Source: a virus. Taken from it: a DNA stretch of 64,000 nucleotides. Within the stretch, counting starts at the first letter, position 1; each line of letters begins with the position of its first letter. Location of the stretch: positions 1 to 64,000 of IMG/VR virus record IMGVR_UViG_3300027733_000036. One strand, written 5' to 3'. Positions 56,088 to 64,000 of this stretch are shown one piece after another. A program made the translations under genes and the position numbers. The notes under the pieces were generated by a model. It was given only the letters and a program-made list of their open reading frames with translations, searched no databases and was not told the origin of the DNA.

Positions 56088-58547
56088 TTGGCTATTCCAT
56101 ATCTTAATAATGTATTAAGATTTTCTGACATTCAAAGAGTTGTTAGATATACCGATTGGTTCCCAGAGACCAAGAAACTATTATCTAAAGTTTCTGCAGA
56201 TTTGACTGCTCCATCATATGATGACTTAGAATTACCTCATCATCCTTATTGGAATGCACTTGGCGCTAATGGTTTATCTAATAAGTTAAGAGGATCAAGT
56301 TTTACAGATCCGGACTTCTATCTAGCTAATCCAGGTATTGATTATTTCGGAGGAGAGGAAGTCGGCCCTGATATGTCTGATTATGTTGTAGCTGTTGAAG
56401 CTGTAAACCCAGATAATCTCCCAGAAGGAACACAAAAGCCAGTTGCAGGACAAAAGGTAGGGGAGGCTTTAGGTAAAGGTTACGAAGGTGACAATAGAGT
56501 ATTTGTTCCTGGGGTTTCCATGAGCGAATTTCGAAATCTATTTATAGATGTCAATTTTGAAAAATGCCTAGGAGAAATGCAAGGTCTTGCAACAGTAGAG
56601 ACAAGCCCAAGAAGAATTTTCAAACAAAGGAAATTTCAAGCAGAAGGGGCCTCGTTTACTACTATTAATAATCCAAATATTACAGCAATGTCCAGAACTG
56701 AAGAAGATGAGAATGCCTTTACAAGTAGTCGAAGAAATGTTTGCAGTGAATACCTTTCAAGATTTAATGCCGCAAGCTCGCATAAAATGTCGTCAGATGG
56801 AAAAACAAGAGTACCAATAGCCAGCGCTGGTGCAGTCGCAGCTGATGGCGATGGTGTTGAAAGTATAGCTTCGCCTAACGTTGTTTCTTGGAATGATTTA
56901 AGTCTTATGTTTGGTGATAATCTTGATTTACTTAGTCCTCTTGCTGGTGGGCTAAATCCAAAAGATCCTATTTTTGGTAATAAAGTATTGAATTATAGTT
57001 ATCAACAATACGATTCGCTTGGTACAGAATATTACTTAAATATGGTTAGATCTAATTTCCTACTAAGGCAAAACCAGGAAGCTACTGAAGACGTAACCGC
57101 AGGTTTCAAGCCCGAAAAACTTCTAAGACCTCGTGCGGGCAATCTTGGCACAGATAAAGATGGAAACAATCTAACAGATGCAACAGGGAAAAATAAAGAT
57201 GATAAAATGCCTTCATCCGATACTCTTGCCAAGATTGATGAAATAAGAGCAAAAATAAAAGCGGGCATGTTAGTTTGGGAACCTCTTGTTTTTGACTACA
57301 CAGGAAGTAGTCAGACAAGTCTTGCAGCAGGAGGAGCAGGAGCATATGCTCAAACTGCACAATTTAGAACACCTATGAAAATAAAAGTTGCTAATGCTTT
57401 AAAAAGTATTAATCGACCTAAATTAGCAGCAAGAAGAGCTTTTCCTGTTGTTAAGGTATTTTTCTTTGAGGAAGACGAGATCTTCTCAAAGCAATGGTTG
57501 TCTTTTGATGAGGTATTTTCCTATTCAAAGATTGAATCTTTAAACATATCTGACAGCAGAAAAAGACCAGCTGCTATTTGTACTATTACTTTTAGCGATG
57601 TTAACGGTCTATTAAGTGGTTTTAATCAGTTTAATAAGGCATCATCTTCAGCGCAACCTTCTGTTGACGAAGCAAGTCTTTTTGGGCAAGAAGATAGAAA
57701 TCCTATAACAGCAGATACAGTTCTTGAACAAAATGAATATAACTTTAGTATTGCACCTGGGTTGAAAATAAAAGTTTGCCTTGGATTTAGTAATGATTCA
57801 AATAAACTAGAAGAAGTATTTCTGGGAGAAATTACAGATGTCCAGATGGAAGGAATGTCATCCCGTATGAGTATTACTGCTCAGTCCTATGGAGCTGAAT
57901 TGGTTGCTCAAATTAAAGGAGCAAAAAGTGAATGGGGTAGCGCAAGCGAGCCATTAAGCTTTGATACAACTTTCTCAACTCTTGCAAGTCTAATGTTCTC
58001 AAGTGAGGTTGTGCATTTTGGCAAAAGAAGACTTGATGATATTGTTATGTTTGGTGAAGACCAAAGTTTAGAAAAACATATGCAACAATACAAGGAGACA
58101 GTAAATCTAGGAGCTCTTTATAATAGTGGAAGAAAAGGAGGCAGCGTTGGTTGGATTGGGCGAATGTCAGACTCAACTATGGCAGATAGTGCAGGTTGGA
58201 ATGCAACTGGTGGAATGACAGCAGCGGCAAGACAAAAAGGAATATCTCCTTTAGAGGGACCCCAAGATGATAATATTTTTGCTCCTAATCCTAATGCAAG
58301 TCAAATTATGATGTGGTCAGATTCAGCAGGAAGATGGGTAAGTGGTGTATTTGGCAATGTTCAAGTCACAGATGATGCAGCATACTTTAAAAGTGCTGCA
58401 GTATATGACAATGAGTATATTCCAGGTGTAGTATTTGATGAGTTTGCCGCAACATCAGCTGCGCAAGCACAATTAGAGCAGCAAGTAGTTATGCCGCCTG
58501 CTCCTGCACCTGCTCCTGCTCCTGCACCTGCGCCCGGTACGCCTTAG
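56088..58547 (+). CDS. Baseplate hub-like protein, Ala-Pro repeat tail
   Basis: 819 residues from a TTG codon. GGGAGG ends only 2 nt before it, which is unusually tight; no in-frame ATG is close and a stop lies upstream at 56067, so TTG is accepted. Residues ~565-640 (SIAPGLKIKVCLGFSND...VFLGEITDVQMEG...SITAQSYGAELVAQI) match the L-x2-G-x2-I...F-x-G-x-I-x2-V pattern of phage hub proteins (gpD/gp27 type). The rest includes polar insertions. The C-terminus is an (AP)n repeat ending GTP. The next hub gene begins with its own Pro-rich segment, so the two might work as one split hub. Confidence 0.6.
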   Translation: MAIPYLNNVLRFSDIQRVVRYTDWFPETKKLLSKVSADLTAPSYDDLELPHHPYWNALGANGLSNKLRGSSFTDPDFYLANPGIDYFGGEEVGPDMSDYVVAVEAVNPDNLPEGTQKPVAGQKVGEALGKGYEGDNRVFVPGVSMSEFRNLFIDVNFEKCLGEMQGLATVETSPRRIFKQRKFQAEGASFTTINNPNITAMSRTEEDENAFTSSRRNVCSEYLSRFNAASSHKMSSDGKTRVPIASAGAVAADGDGVESIASPNVVSWNDLSLMFGDNLDLLSPLAGGLNPKDPIFGNKVLNYSYQQYDSLGTEYYLNMVRSNFLLRQNQEATEDVTAGFKPEKLLRPRAGNLGTDKDGNNLTDATGKNKDDKMPSSDTLAKIDEIRAKIKAGMLVWEPLVFDYTGSSQTSLAAGGAGAYAQTAQFRTPMKIKVANALKSINRPKLAARRAFPVVKVFFFEEDEIFSKQWLSFDEVFSYSKIESLNISDSRKRPAAICTITFSDVNGLLSGFNQFNKASSSAQPSVDEASLFGQEDRNPITADTVLEQNEYNFSIAPGLKIKVCLGFSNDSNKLEEVFLGEITDVQMEGMSSRMSITAQSYGAELVAQIKGAKSEWGSASEPLSFDTTFSTLASLMFSSEVVHFGKRRLDDIVMFGEDQSLEKHMQQYKETVNLGALYNSGRKGGSVGWIGRMSDSTMADSAGWNATGGMTAAARQKGISPLEGPQDDNIFAPNPNASQIMMWSDSAGRWVSGVFGNVQVTDDAAYFKSAAVYDNEYIPGVVFDEFAATSAAQAQLEQQVVMPPAPAPAPAPAPAPGTP

Positions 58548-58681
58548 ATTTCCTAAAGAAGACCAGGCCCGTAAACTAATTAGAATAAAATTTTAAATTA
58601 ATCTTTATTATAGTTTTAAGTATGAATTTTATCATTAAAGGATAATTAAATTATTAATAGTATAGAGCTATAAGGATTATT
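58548..58681. other. AT-rich gap between hub genes
   Basis: 134 nt with no ORF of note. It is rich in TTAAA/TTATAA-type words that could hold a promoter, but no clear extended -10 with spacing can be named. The start of the next gene is preceded only by a weak AAGGA (7 nt). Confidence 0.4.
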
Positions 58682-61018
58682 ATGGCAGGACCAGCACCAG
58701 AAACAAAACCAAACGAACCAACTGAAGCGCAAAAAAAAGATGAGACGATGGGTTGGCAGATTATGAAAAGAGGTGATGATCCTGCTCTCGGTCCTTATCG
58801 AGCTGATGGGAGCAGAGGAGCACGGAGATGGAATCCAACAAGTGGCCAGTACGAGGGAGAATACAAAGCCGAAGGTTCGACTGCACCTTCCTCTTCGGCT
58901 CCTCTAGCTGTTAATCCAGTGCCGGGCCAAAGCGCAACTCCGCCACCTGCGGCGACGCCTGAACCTGGAAATGTTCCTGTTGCTTTGGATGGACCAACAT
59001 CAAAAGCTAGAAAATTAATAACAAGTGATCAGCATTGGACAGAAGCTTGGACGGTTGAAGATCTTAAATACACAACTTACTACTCTACAATCTGGGAAGT
59101 ATTTGAGGAGATGACCTATAGACATCCTGGATATGTAAAGCATCCAAGAATATATTATAGGTCAAATAGAATGACTATGTTTTTTGGATTTCCAGATCAG
59201 GACATGTGGGAATCTATGGGAGATCCTTCAAGTATTTTTGAAGCAAATAGGCTTTTCTTAGAAATGGCTATGATGTCAAAGGTTGTGGATAAACGAAATG
59301 TTGAGGTTCCAAATAGTAGTTTTTCTGAGACTGAAAATGTTAGACAGATGGCAGGAGAAAAAGGTGTTACTCTACAAGGTATAAGATCAAGTCCAAGCCT
59401 TGAAGGTGCTAGTAAATCAATATCTTTATCAGTTTACAAAATGCTAGAGCAAACAAATGGCAAAGGATTCAATCTTGTTGTAAATGCAAATCTAGCAAGT
59501 AAGTTTATCAAAACTGTAAGAAATAGATTTCGTCCTTTTAGAAGATGGCACAATGTAAACTCCTATACAGATATTATTAACAACACAATAGAAGCAACAG
59601 CAGACGGCTGGTTTACTCAAGTTAGCGTTCAGTTTGGTGGAACTAGCATAACTGATGATGTAGCAACGGACTCATTCAACAAATCTTCTGCTGGAACAGA
59701 AAATCCAAATATTTTTGTAAGTTGGAATGACGATAATATTGTTACAAGAAATGCATGTATAGATCTATCTCCTGCTTACTTACGTAGTACTCATTATCAG
59801 TTTGTTAATATAAAAAGAGAAGCAATGGCTAAGAGATATGCAAGATCTCTATTAGCTAAACAAGCCAAAGAGATGTACAAGGGTTCTCTTTTGATTATGG
59901 GAAATCCACATATTCGCCCATATGATGTAATTATGGTAAACGATACATACAGTAATATTTGTGGCCCAATTGAAGTAGAAGAAGTACATCACATGTTTGG
60001 CGCTGACACTGGATTTATAACTCATATTTACCCAGACACTCTTGTTGTAAATGATGATGTTACTCCGTATATGTTACATAATGGTTTATACAATGAAGCA
60101 TGGATGAAAACAGAACTATATGCTAGTAATGCTATGGCTCAAAGACCAGTATACGGAGACACAGATGGTTTAGTAAGCAATAGTGTTGCAGCAAGACAAC
60201 TTAAAAAACTATTTAATAGTTATGACCAGCAGGTGGAAAAAATTAAATATGAAATGGATATAGTAAGTAAGCTATGGGATAACGATAGCTGGACGGGAGA
60301 TCTTAGGTTTGCTGCAGGGGCACTTAGTGGCGGAGCTGCTGGCCTAGCATTGGCTGCTAATGGTCTGGCAGGTATAAATTTAATTCGAAGCATACCTAAG
60401 ATTGGGACTTTGCTTACTGGTTCTGGTTGGAAAGGTGGTCTTACTTTTAGTCTAATAACAAGCATTGGAATTGGCGGTTATGCATTTTCAAAATTTGGTT
60501 CGCAATTCCAAAGTTTTGTTATGAACTTTGTAGCAGATAGTAGAGCTTATTTTATTATTCCTCTGATGAAAGAAGGTGTTCCTATGGTTGCTGGAATCAA
60601 TATTGGATTTGGCAGTGGTATTTATAAAACTCCACTACAGTACATGAAGCAATATTTTATGGATGGCGGTATGGGTTTAGCCACAAAAGAAATTGACCAG
60701 CTAATGGAAAATAGTGAAATTAGAGCTAAATATGGTGCTAATCTTTCATGGTGGTTAATGATGGAAAAAAGCCTTGAAACTTTCAAAGATCACTGGGATC
60801 TAACTTTCATGAACTTTGGAGCAAAGATGGGCGAGATGGCAGGAGCTATCGCAGCAATAGATCCTGCAAAGAATGCAAAGATAGGAGATTCTTTAGTTGA
60901 GTATACGGAAGTCCAAGAATACTTTGATGAGTCACCGCAATCGCCAGACATTGCTTCTGGTGGTAGTTCAACCTATGAAAAAGTATTGGCTCCTGTTACA
61001 ACTGGTGGAACTAAATAG
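58682..61018 (+). CDS. Second hub/baseplate protein
   Basis: 778 residues. Pro/Ala/Glu-rich disordered N-terminus (~105 residues, with GARRWNPTSGQYEG), then TWSVED-like strand region (~120-200: TIWEVFEEMTYRHPGYVKHPRIYYRSNRMTMFFGFPDQDM). Residues ~410-460 (GNPHIRPYDVIMVNDTYSNICGPIEVEEVHHMFGADTGFITHI) fit the C-terminal half of phage hub/tail-spike base proteins. A Gly/Ala hydrophobic pair (~545-610) could interact with a membrane or a tail-internal protein. Together with 56088 it likely builds the central hub ring. Confidence 0.55.
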   Translation: MAGPAPETKPNEPTEAQKKDETMGWQIMKRGDDPALGPYRADGSRGARRWNPTSGQYEGEYKAEGSTAPSSSAPLAVNPVPGQSATPPPAATPEPGNVPVALDGPTSKARKLITSDQHWTEAWTVEDLKYTTYYSTIWEVFEEMTYRHPGYVKHPRIYYRSNRMTMFFGFPDQDMWESMGDPSSIFEANRLFLEMAMMSKVVDKRNVEVPNSSFSETENVRQMAGEKGVTLQGIRSSPSLEGASKSISLSVYKMLEQTNGKGFNLVVNANLASKFIKTVRNRFRPFRRWHNVNSYTDIINNTIEATADGWFTQVSVQFGGTSITDDVATDSFNKSSAGTENPNIFVSWNDDNIVTRNACIDLSPAYLRSTHYQFVNIKREAMAKRYARSLLAKQAKEMYKGSLLIMGNPHIRPYDVIMVNDTYSNICGPIEVEEVHHMFGADTGFITHIYPDTLVVNDDVTPYMLHNGLYNEAWMKTELYASNAMAQRPVYGDTDGLVSNSVAARQLKKLFNSYDQQVEKIKYEMDIVSKLWDNDSWTGDLRFAAGALSGGAAGLALAANGLAGINLIRSIPKIGTLLTGSGWKGGLTFSLITSIGIGGYAFSKFGSQFQSFVMNFVADSRAYFIIPLMKEGVPMVAGINIGFGSGIYKTPLQYMKQYFMDGGMGLATKEIDQLMENSEIRAKYGANLSWWLMMEKSLETFKDHWDLTFMNFGAKMGEMAGAIAAIDPAKNAKIGDSLVEYTEVQEYFDESPQSPDIASGGSSTYEKVLAPVTTGGTK

Positions 61019-61051
61019 TTTTGTATTACATTTATAAAAATAAGGAAAAAA

Positions 61052-61498
61052 ATGTCAGGCGTAGTTCCTAAGACTAATATAGGTGTTACTTACTTTAAAC
61101 ATAAAGACCATATCGAAAGAGGCAGCCCAAGTTTACACACAGAGCAAAATCCAATTTATGGAACTATAGTTGATATTATCTATCCAACACCTAACAGTCC
61201 AAGCATCTATGTTAAAGTTGCTTGGGACACTTATCCCAGTGATGAAACTCCATTTCGTTTAATGGGAGAAACACCTGAAGCTATGCTTAGTTCTATAGGC
61301 AATAGAGAGGCAATTATTCTTAAAAAACTAAGAGTTAAATATGTATGGAAAGGCGTTAACTGGAAAAAGGGATTAGCTTGGTTGATGTGCGATAATATGC
61401 AGGATAATACAATTATTAATTATCAAAAGAATAAAGCTAGCTCCTTTGGAGGAGTAATAGCAGGACTTTCAGCCAATACTAGGGCTGCTGGATTTTAA
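61052..61498 (+). CDS. Baseplate/spike-associated small protein (OB-like)
   Basis: 148 residues, AAGGA before the ATG. The core IYGTIVDIIYPTPNSPSIYVKVAWDTYPSD is the strand pattern of an OB/gp5-like beta barrel and is followed by helical/basic sequence and a Gly/Ala-rich end. Together with the next gene it may form the central spike complex. Assignment is by fold pattern and place only. Confidence 0.45.
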   Translation: MSGVVPKTNIGVTYFKHKDHIERGSPSLHTEQNPIYGTIVDIIYPTPNSPSIYVKVAWDTYPSDETPFRLMGETPEAMLSSIGNREAIILKKLRVKYVWKGVNWKKGLAWLMCDNMQDNTIINYQKNKASSFGGVIAGLSANTRAAGF

Positions 61499-61506
61499 GG
61501 ATTAAA

Positions 61507-61830
61507 ATGAGCGCTGCAAAGATTATTAAAATTCCCGATGGTGATGCCTATATTGAAATTGGAAAAGACTATGTGAGAATAGGGGCAGGCCCAGATAACT
61601 TTATAATTCTTGATAAGTCAGTTATAAATGCAAGTGCACAAAGTGTAAACTTTCAAATGAGTCCAGATAAAATGACTTTTCATGGGCTACTTTCTAATAT
61701 AACTCCAGTTGCCGGAGCTTTACCCTTTACTCCTACATATTTTTTCTCGGAAACTATAATTAATGCATTTGCTAATGTTGCAATAAATTCAGCAATTATA
61801 GCAGGTGCTACTAGTATAGTAGGAATATAA
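61507..61830 (+). CDS. Small baseplate/spike protein
   Basis: 107 residues, AAGGA before the ATG. The first 60 residues are a run of short strands (YIEIGKDYVRIGAGPDNFIILDKS) like the repeating beta-prism of central spikes; the C-terminus is hydrophobic/Ala-rich. Its stop overlaps the next ATG (TAATG). Probable spike tip or tail-plug component; no specific family recognised. Confidence 0.45.
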   Translation: MSAAKIIKIPDGDAYIEIGKDYVRIGAGPDNFIILDKSVINASAQSVNFQMSPDKMTFHGLLSNITPVAGALPFTPTYFFSETIINAFANVAINSAIIAGATSIVGI

Positions 61831-62312
61831 TGGCAATAGTAAAAACACATCAAGATCCAATTGGATTGCGAGATATTAAGATTACAAATGACTGGGATAT
61901 AGTTATTGAATCAACACCAAGTCATAATAAAGTATCTCTTACAGGGAAGAATGACCCAACAGAGACAATGCTTCAAATTCTTAAAATGTGTTTACAAACA
62001 AAAAGAAATGAGTATCTTAAGAATATGGAATTTGGAGCTTCTCCAAAGAGATATAAAAATCTAATAATGACAGCTCAAGCTCTTTCAGATATAAGAAGTT
62101 ATATTCAAATACATCTAAATAATAGTTTTTTTAATCAGAAAGATTACCCAATTGATGTCGTGGTTTTTCCTATTACAAAAGATACAATAGGGGTAAAAGT
62201 AACAATGTTTCTATCTCTTATTAATATTAATGCAAATATGATAGAAGTTAAAGCTGTTTTTAATCATAGTACACAAGAATTAAAAACTGTCTATAAAGCT
62301 TTCGGAGGTTAA
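61830..62312 (+). CDS. Baseplate wedge protein, gp25-like
   Basis: 160 residues, AGGA before the ATG. Features of gp25/lysozyme-like wedge proteins: an N-terminal D-x-K-I-T-x-D-x-D strand (RDIKITNDWDIVIE), then ETMLQILKMCLQTKRNEYLKNMEFGASPKRY, the conserved helix and E-(Y/F)-G loop region. It precedes the J-like gene, its usual partner. The family usually has ~100-150 residues, so the length fits. Confidence 0.75.
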   Translation: MAIVKTHQDPIGLRDIKITNDWDIVIESTPSHNKVSLTGKNDPTETMLQILKMCLQTKRNEYLKNMEFGASPKRYKNLIMTAQALSDIRSYIQIHLNNSFFNQKDYPIDVVVFPITKDTIGVKVTMFLSLININANMIEVKAVFNHSTQELKTVYKAFGG

Positions 62313-62313
62313 A

Positions 62314-63477
62314 GTGCCAAGAAGTACAATTGATATTAAAAATTTAATTTTTGGGAATTCACTTGGTAGAAAACATGCGAATTATTTCTATCCAGGATCA
62401 ATGCTTGATAGCTTAGCAAGCGATGTTGCTCAGCTTATAGTGGGCTCAGAACTTGACTATAGAGCAAACCTAAGAGATTCTTTTGTTTCAAGTGCAACCT
62501 CAAGAGGTCTTGACAAGATTGCTAATGACTTTGGCATAAGTAGAAAAATGGATACAGCGGCGAGAGTACTCAGTACTGATCGTAACATTATAATTTCTAC
62601 TAGTTTTAATGAAAATCTTCTTGATGTTCTTCTTGACTACAATATTAATTTGAATGGGTTACAAATTTGTGACTTCAATGATACAAAAAGATTTATTGTT
62701 CAGCAAGTTGATTCTATTTCGAGTAGTAGTAAAAGCGTATATGTAGGTGCAATAGCAAACGCATCTGGCTCAAATTACAATGTTGAGAAAGGATCTCTAA
62801 ATAGATTTGTTAAAAACTTTCCTAGATTGAGAGTTACTAATACTGCAGCAATAAGGAATGGACAAGATCAAGAAGGAGATGGCGCGCTAAGAGTTAGAAT
62901 CTTTACAAAAATAGAATCTAACCAAAAAAATATTAGTTCACTGAATTATTATTTAAATCAAGTAATACCAGATATTGGAAAAAGTTATGTCGCAGGAGGT
63001 AACGGTGGTTCAAGCGGAATCTATGTTTATGTTCAGCCAACAAGTGGCGTCTTCTATGAAGAAAGATATCTATCAAATATATCTAATGAATTAAACTCTT
63101 TTGCTGGACCTAACCAATCTGTAAGAGTAAATAACTTTATTGCAGTTCCTTTTAGTTTTGAAGTAACTGCTATTGTAAAGCAAAATGTAGATGCAGGTCA
63201 AGTCCAAGATCAAATTCAATCTATAATTCTGAATTACTTTAATGCCATTCAAGGTGGACAGTCTGTTAGCCTAGACAGTATTAAGAGTTTGATTGGGGGC
63301 ATACCTGGTGTAAAGTTACTTGCAAAAACAAGTGGAGATTTTAAAAAAGTAACATATCAAGTTCAAGATGGAAGTATATATTTTAGTTATGATGCTACTT
63401 TACAGAATGAAATAATACTAGAGCCAAATCAAATTGGAACAGTAGGTACTCTTACATTTAGCGTGTCCAATGAATAA
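62314..63477 (+). CDS. Baseplate J-like (gp6-type) wedge protein
   Basis: 387 residues from GTG at 62314, with GGAGG 5 nt upstream. The N-terminal part (DSLASDVAQLIVGSELDYRANLRDSFVSSATSRGLDKIANDFGI) is the typical J start, and the later RLRVTNTAAIRNGQDQEGDGALRVRI matches the core where J proteins say T-N-x2-A...G-x-D-x-E-(S/G)-D. The C-terminal YFNAIQGGQSVSLDSIKSLIGGIPGVKLL is the J C-terminal domain. It forms the wedge ring around the hub. Overlaps the next gene by 8 nt. Confidence 0.85.
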   Translation: MPRSTIDIKNLIFGNSLGRKHANYFYPGSMLDSLASDVAQLIVGSELDYRANLRDSFVSSATSRGLDKIANDFGISRKMDTAARVLSTDRNIIISTSFNENLLDVLLDYNINLNGLQICDFNDTKRFIVQQVDSISSSSKSVYVGAIANASGSNYNVEKGSLNRFVKNFPRLRVTNTAAIRNGQDQEGDGALRVRIFTKIESNQKNISSLNYYLNQVIPDIGKSYVAGGNGGSSGIYVYVQPTSGVFYEERYLSNISNELNSFAGPNQSVRVNNFIAVPFSFEVTAIVKQNVDAGQVQDQIQSIILNYFNAIQGGQSVSLDSIKSLIGGIPGVKLLAKTSGDFKKVTYQVQDGSIYFSYDATLQNEIILEPNQIGTVGTLTFSVSNE

Positions 63478-64000
63478 ATATCAAGAATTAATTACTCAGC
63501 CTCTTTATAATTACAAAGTACAAGAGCAACTAAACACATTGCCTTCATTTGCAAAAGCAAGGACGGACAAGAATAGTAACTATCAAAATATCTTAAATGA
63601 TCTTGCTGTTCCTATTTTTCAATTTGGTCAAGCTTCCTTTGTTGAAGTATCAAGTATGCGACTAAATCAAGCTGAAACAGATGACAGTACTGAGTTTTTT
63701 TTATATGCATCACCTGAGCCAGAGAAAATAATTTCTGATCTAGACTTTATATATAAAATTCCAAAGAATGTAAGTGTTTACCAATTTGATGGAGAGTCAA
63801 ACTGTGATCTAATTACAATTCCAAACATGGAGAAGACAGACTTGACTTATAGGCTTCCCTTACTTTTTAAAGGTAAGAAAGAAGTTTCTACTAGTATTGA
63901 GGTACTTGATGTAGTTGAAAGAAAAGAATATCTATTAAGAGTAAAAAATCCTTGTTTTATAGGATTTCAATTAACTCCAAAGAATGGAACTACTTATAAA
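63470..64000 (+). CDS. Baseplate protein, partial (runs off the window)
   Basis: ATG at 63470 overlaps the J gene by 8 nt; the frame is open to the window end (177 codons, no stop), so the protein is cut. The sequence (MNKYQELITQPLYNYKVQEQ; LNDLAVPIFQFGQASFVEVS; later FIYKIPKNVSVYQFDG) is beta-rich with no recognised domain. By position after the J-like gene it should be another baseplate wedge or tail-fibre attachment protein. Confidence 0.7.
   Translation, partial: MNKYQELITQPLYNYKVQEQLNTLPSFAKARTDKNSNYQNILNDLAVPIFQFGQASFVEVSSMRLNQAETDDSTEFFLYASPEPEKIISDLDFIYKIPKNVSVYQFDGESNCDLITIPNMEKTDLTYRLPLLFKGKKEVSTSIEVLDVVERKEYLLRVKNPCFIGFQLTPKNGTTYK

Noticed and set aside
1-64000. tRNA genes, CRISPR arrays, insertion sequences, integrase
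   Set aside because: No cloverleaf-compatible stretch was noticed in the short gaps, no spaced repeats, and no transposase or recombinase motifs in any frame; the coding density leaves little room.

Overview
The window is a 64 kb, gene-dense stretch of a large contractile-tailed (myovirus-type) double-stranded DNA phage. All convincing genes lie on the + strand, are tightly packed (many stop/start overlaps of the TAATG type) and mostly carry Shine-Dalgarno sequences. Most genes are AT-rich. The capsid, decoration, sheath and tube genes use visibly more GC-rich codons. I see no rRNA, tRNA, CRISPR array, integrase or insertion sequence. The host cannot be read from the window; the SD-led starts and sigma70-like extended -10 boxes suggest a bacterium with ordinary initiation signals.

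Layout. (a) 149-1462: a Cys-motif protein that is probably the small terminase subunit. (b) 1475-15406: five large proteins with glycine-zipper or membrane-like segments, read here as candidate internal/ejected virion proteins. The first carries a DnaQ-like exonuclease motif and a complete staphylococcal-nuclease domain. The last three share one ~270-residue C-terminal module, which stands alone in one gene and is attached to different N-terminal regions in the other two; one of those N-termini looks like an ADP-ribosyltransferase. (c) 15408-25132: large terminase, two unknown proteins, portal, a MuF-like head protein, and a prohead protease/scaffold protein whose usual C-terminal part lies in the next frame. 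(d) 25200-28911: a Dps-type ferritin with an unusual C-terminal extension, a probable decoration protein and the HK97-fold major capsid protein, closed by a strong terminator. (e) 29009-36437: Ig-like proteins, neck/connector proteins, tail completion protein, a very large sheath protein and the tail tube, closed by a second terminator. (f) 36521-40405: a 39-residue membrane peptide, two more tube-like paralogues and two tail-assembly chaperones. (g) 40432-51162: two giant proteins in the tape-measure position. The second carries an ADFDxD motif like the catalytic centre of double-psi-beta-barrel RNA polymerases. (h) 51162-64000: baseplate hub with an M23 peptidase insert, further hub/spike proteins, gp25-like, J-like and a partial next baseplate gene.

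How it works together (inference). Packaging, head, neck, tail and baseplate genes form a standard morphogenesis block. Around it are proteins that could act in the host at or soon after DNA entry: nucleases, a putative ADP-ribosyltransferase, a peptidase and a possible virion RNA polymerase. A Dps could protect the DNA inside the particle or the host cell.

Two recoding candidates stand out. An A10 run at the portal terminus opens exactly onto the MuF frame, which has no ribosome-binding site of its own. A +1 frame change splits the protease/scaffold from its normal C-terminal domain. The strongest leads for new biology are the DFDHD giant, the shared-module effector family and the A10 portal-MuF junction.
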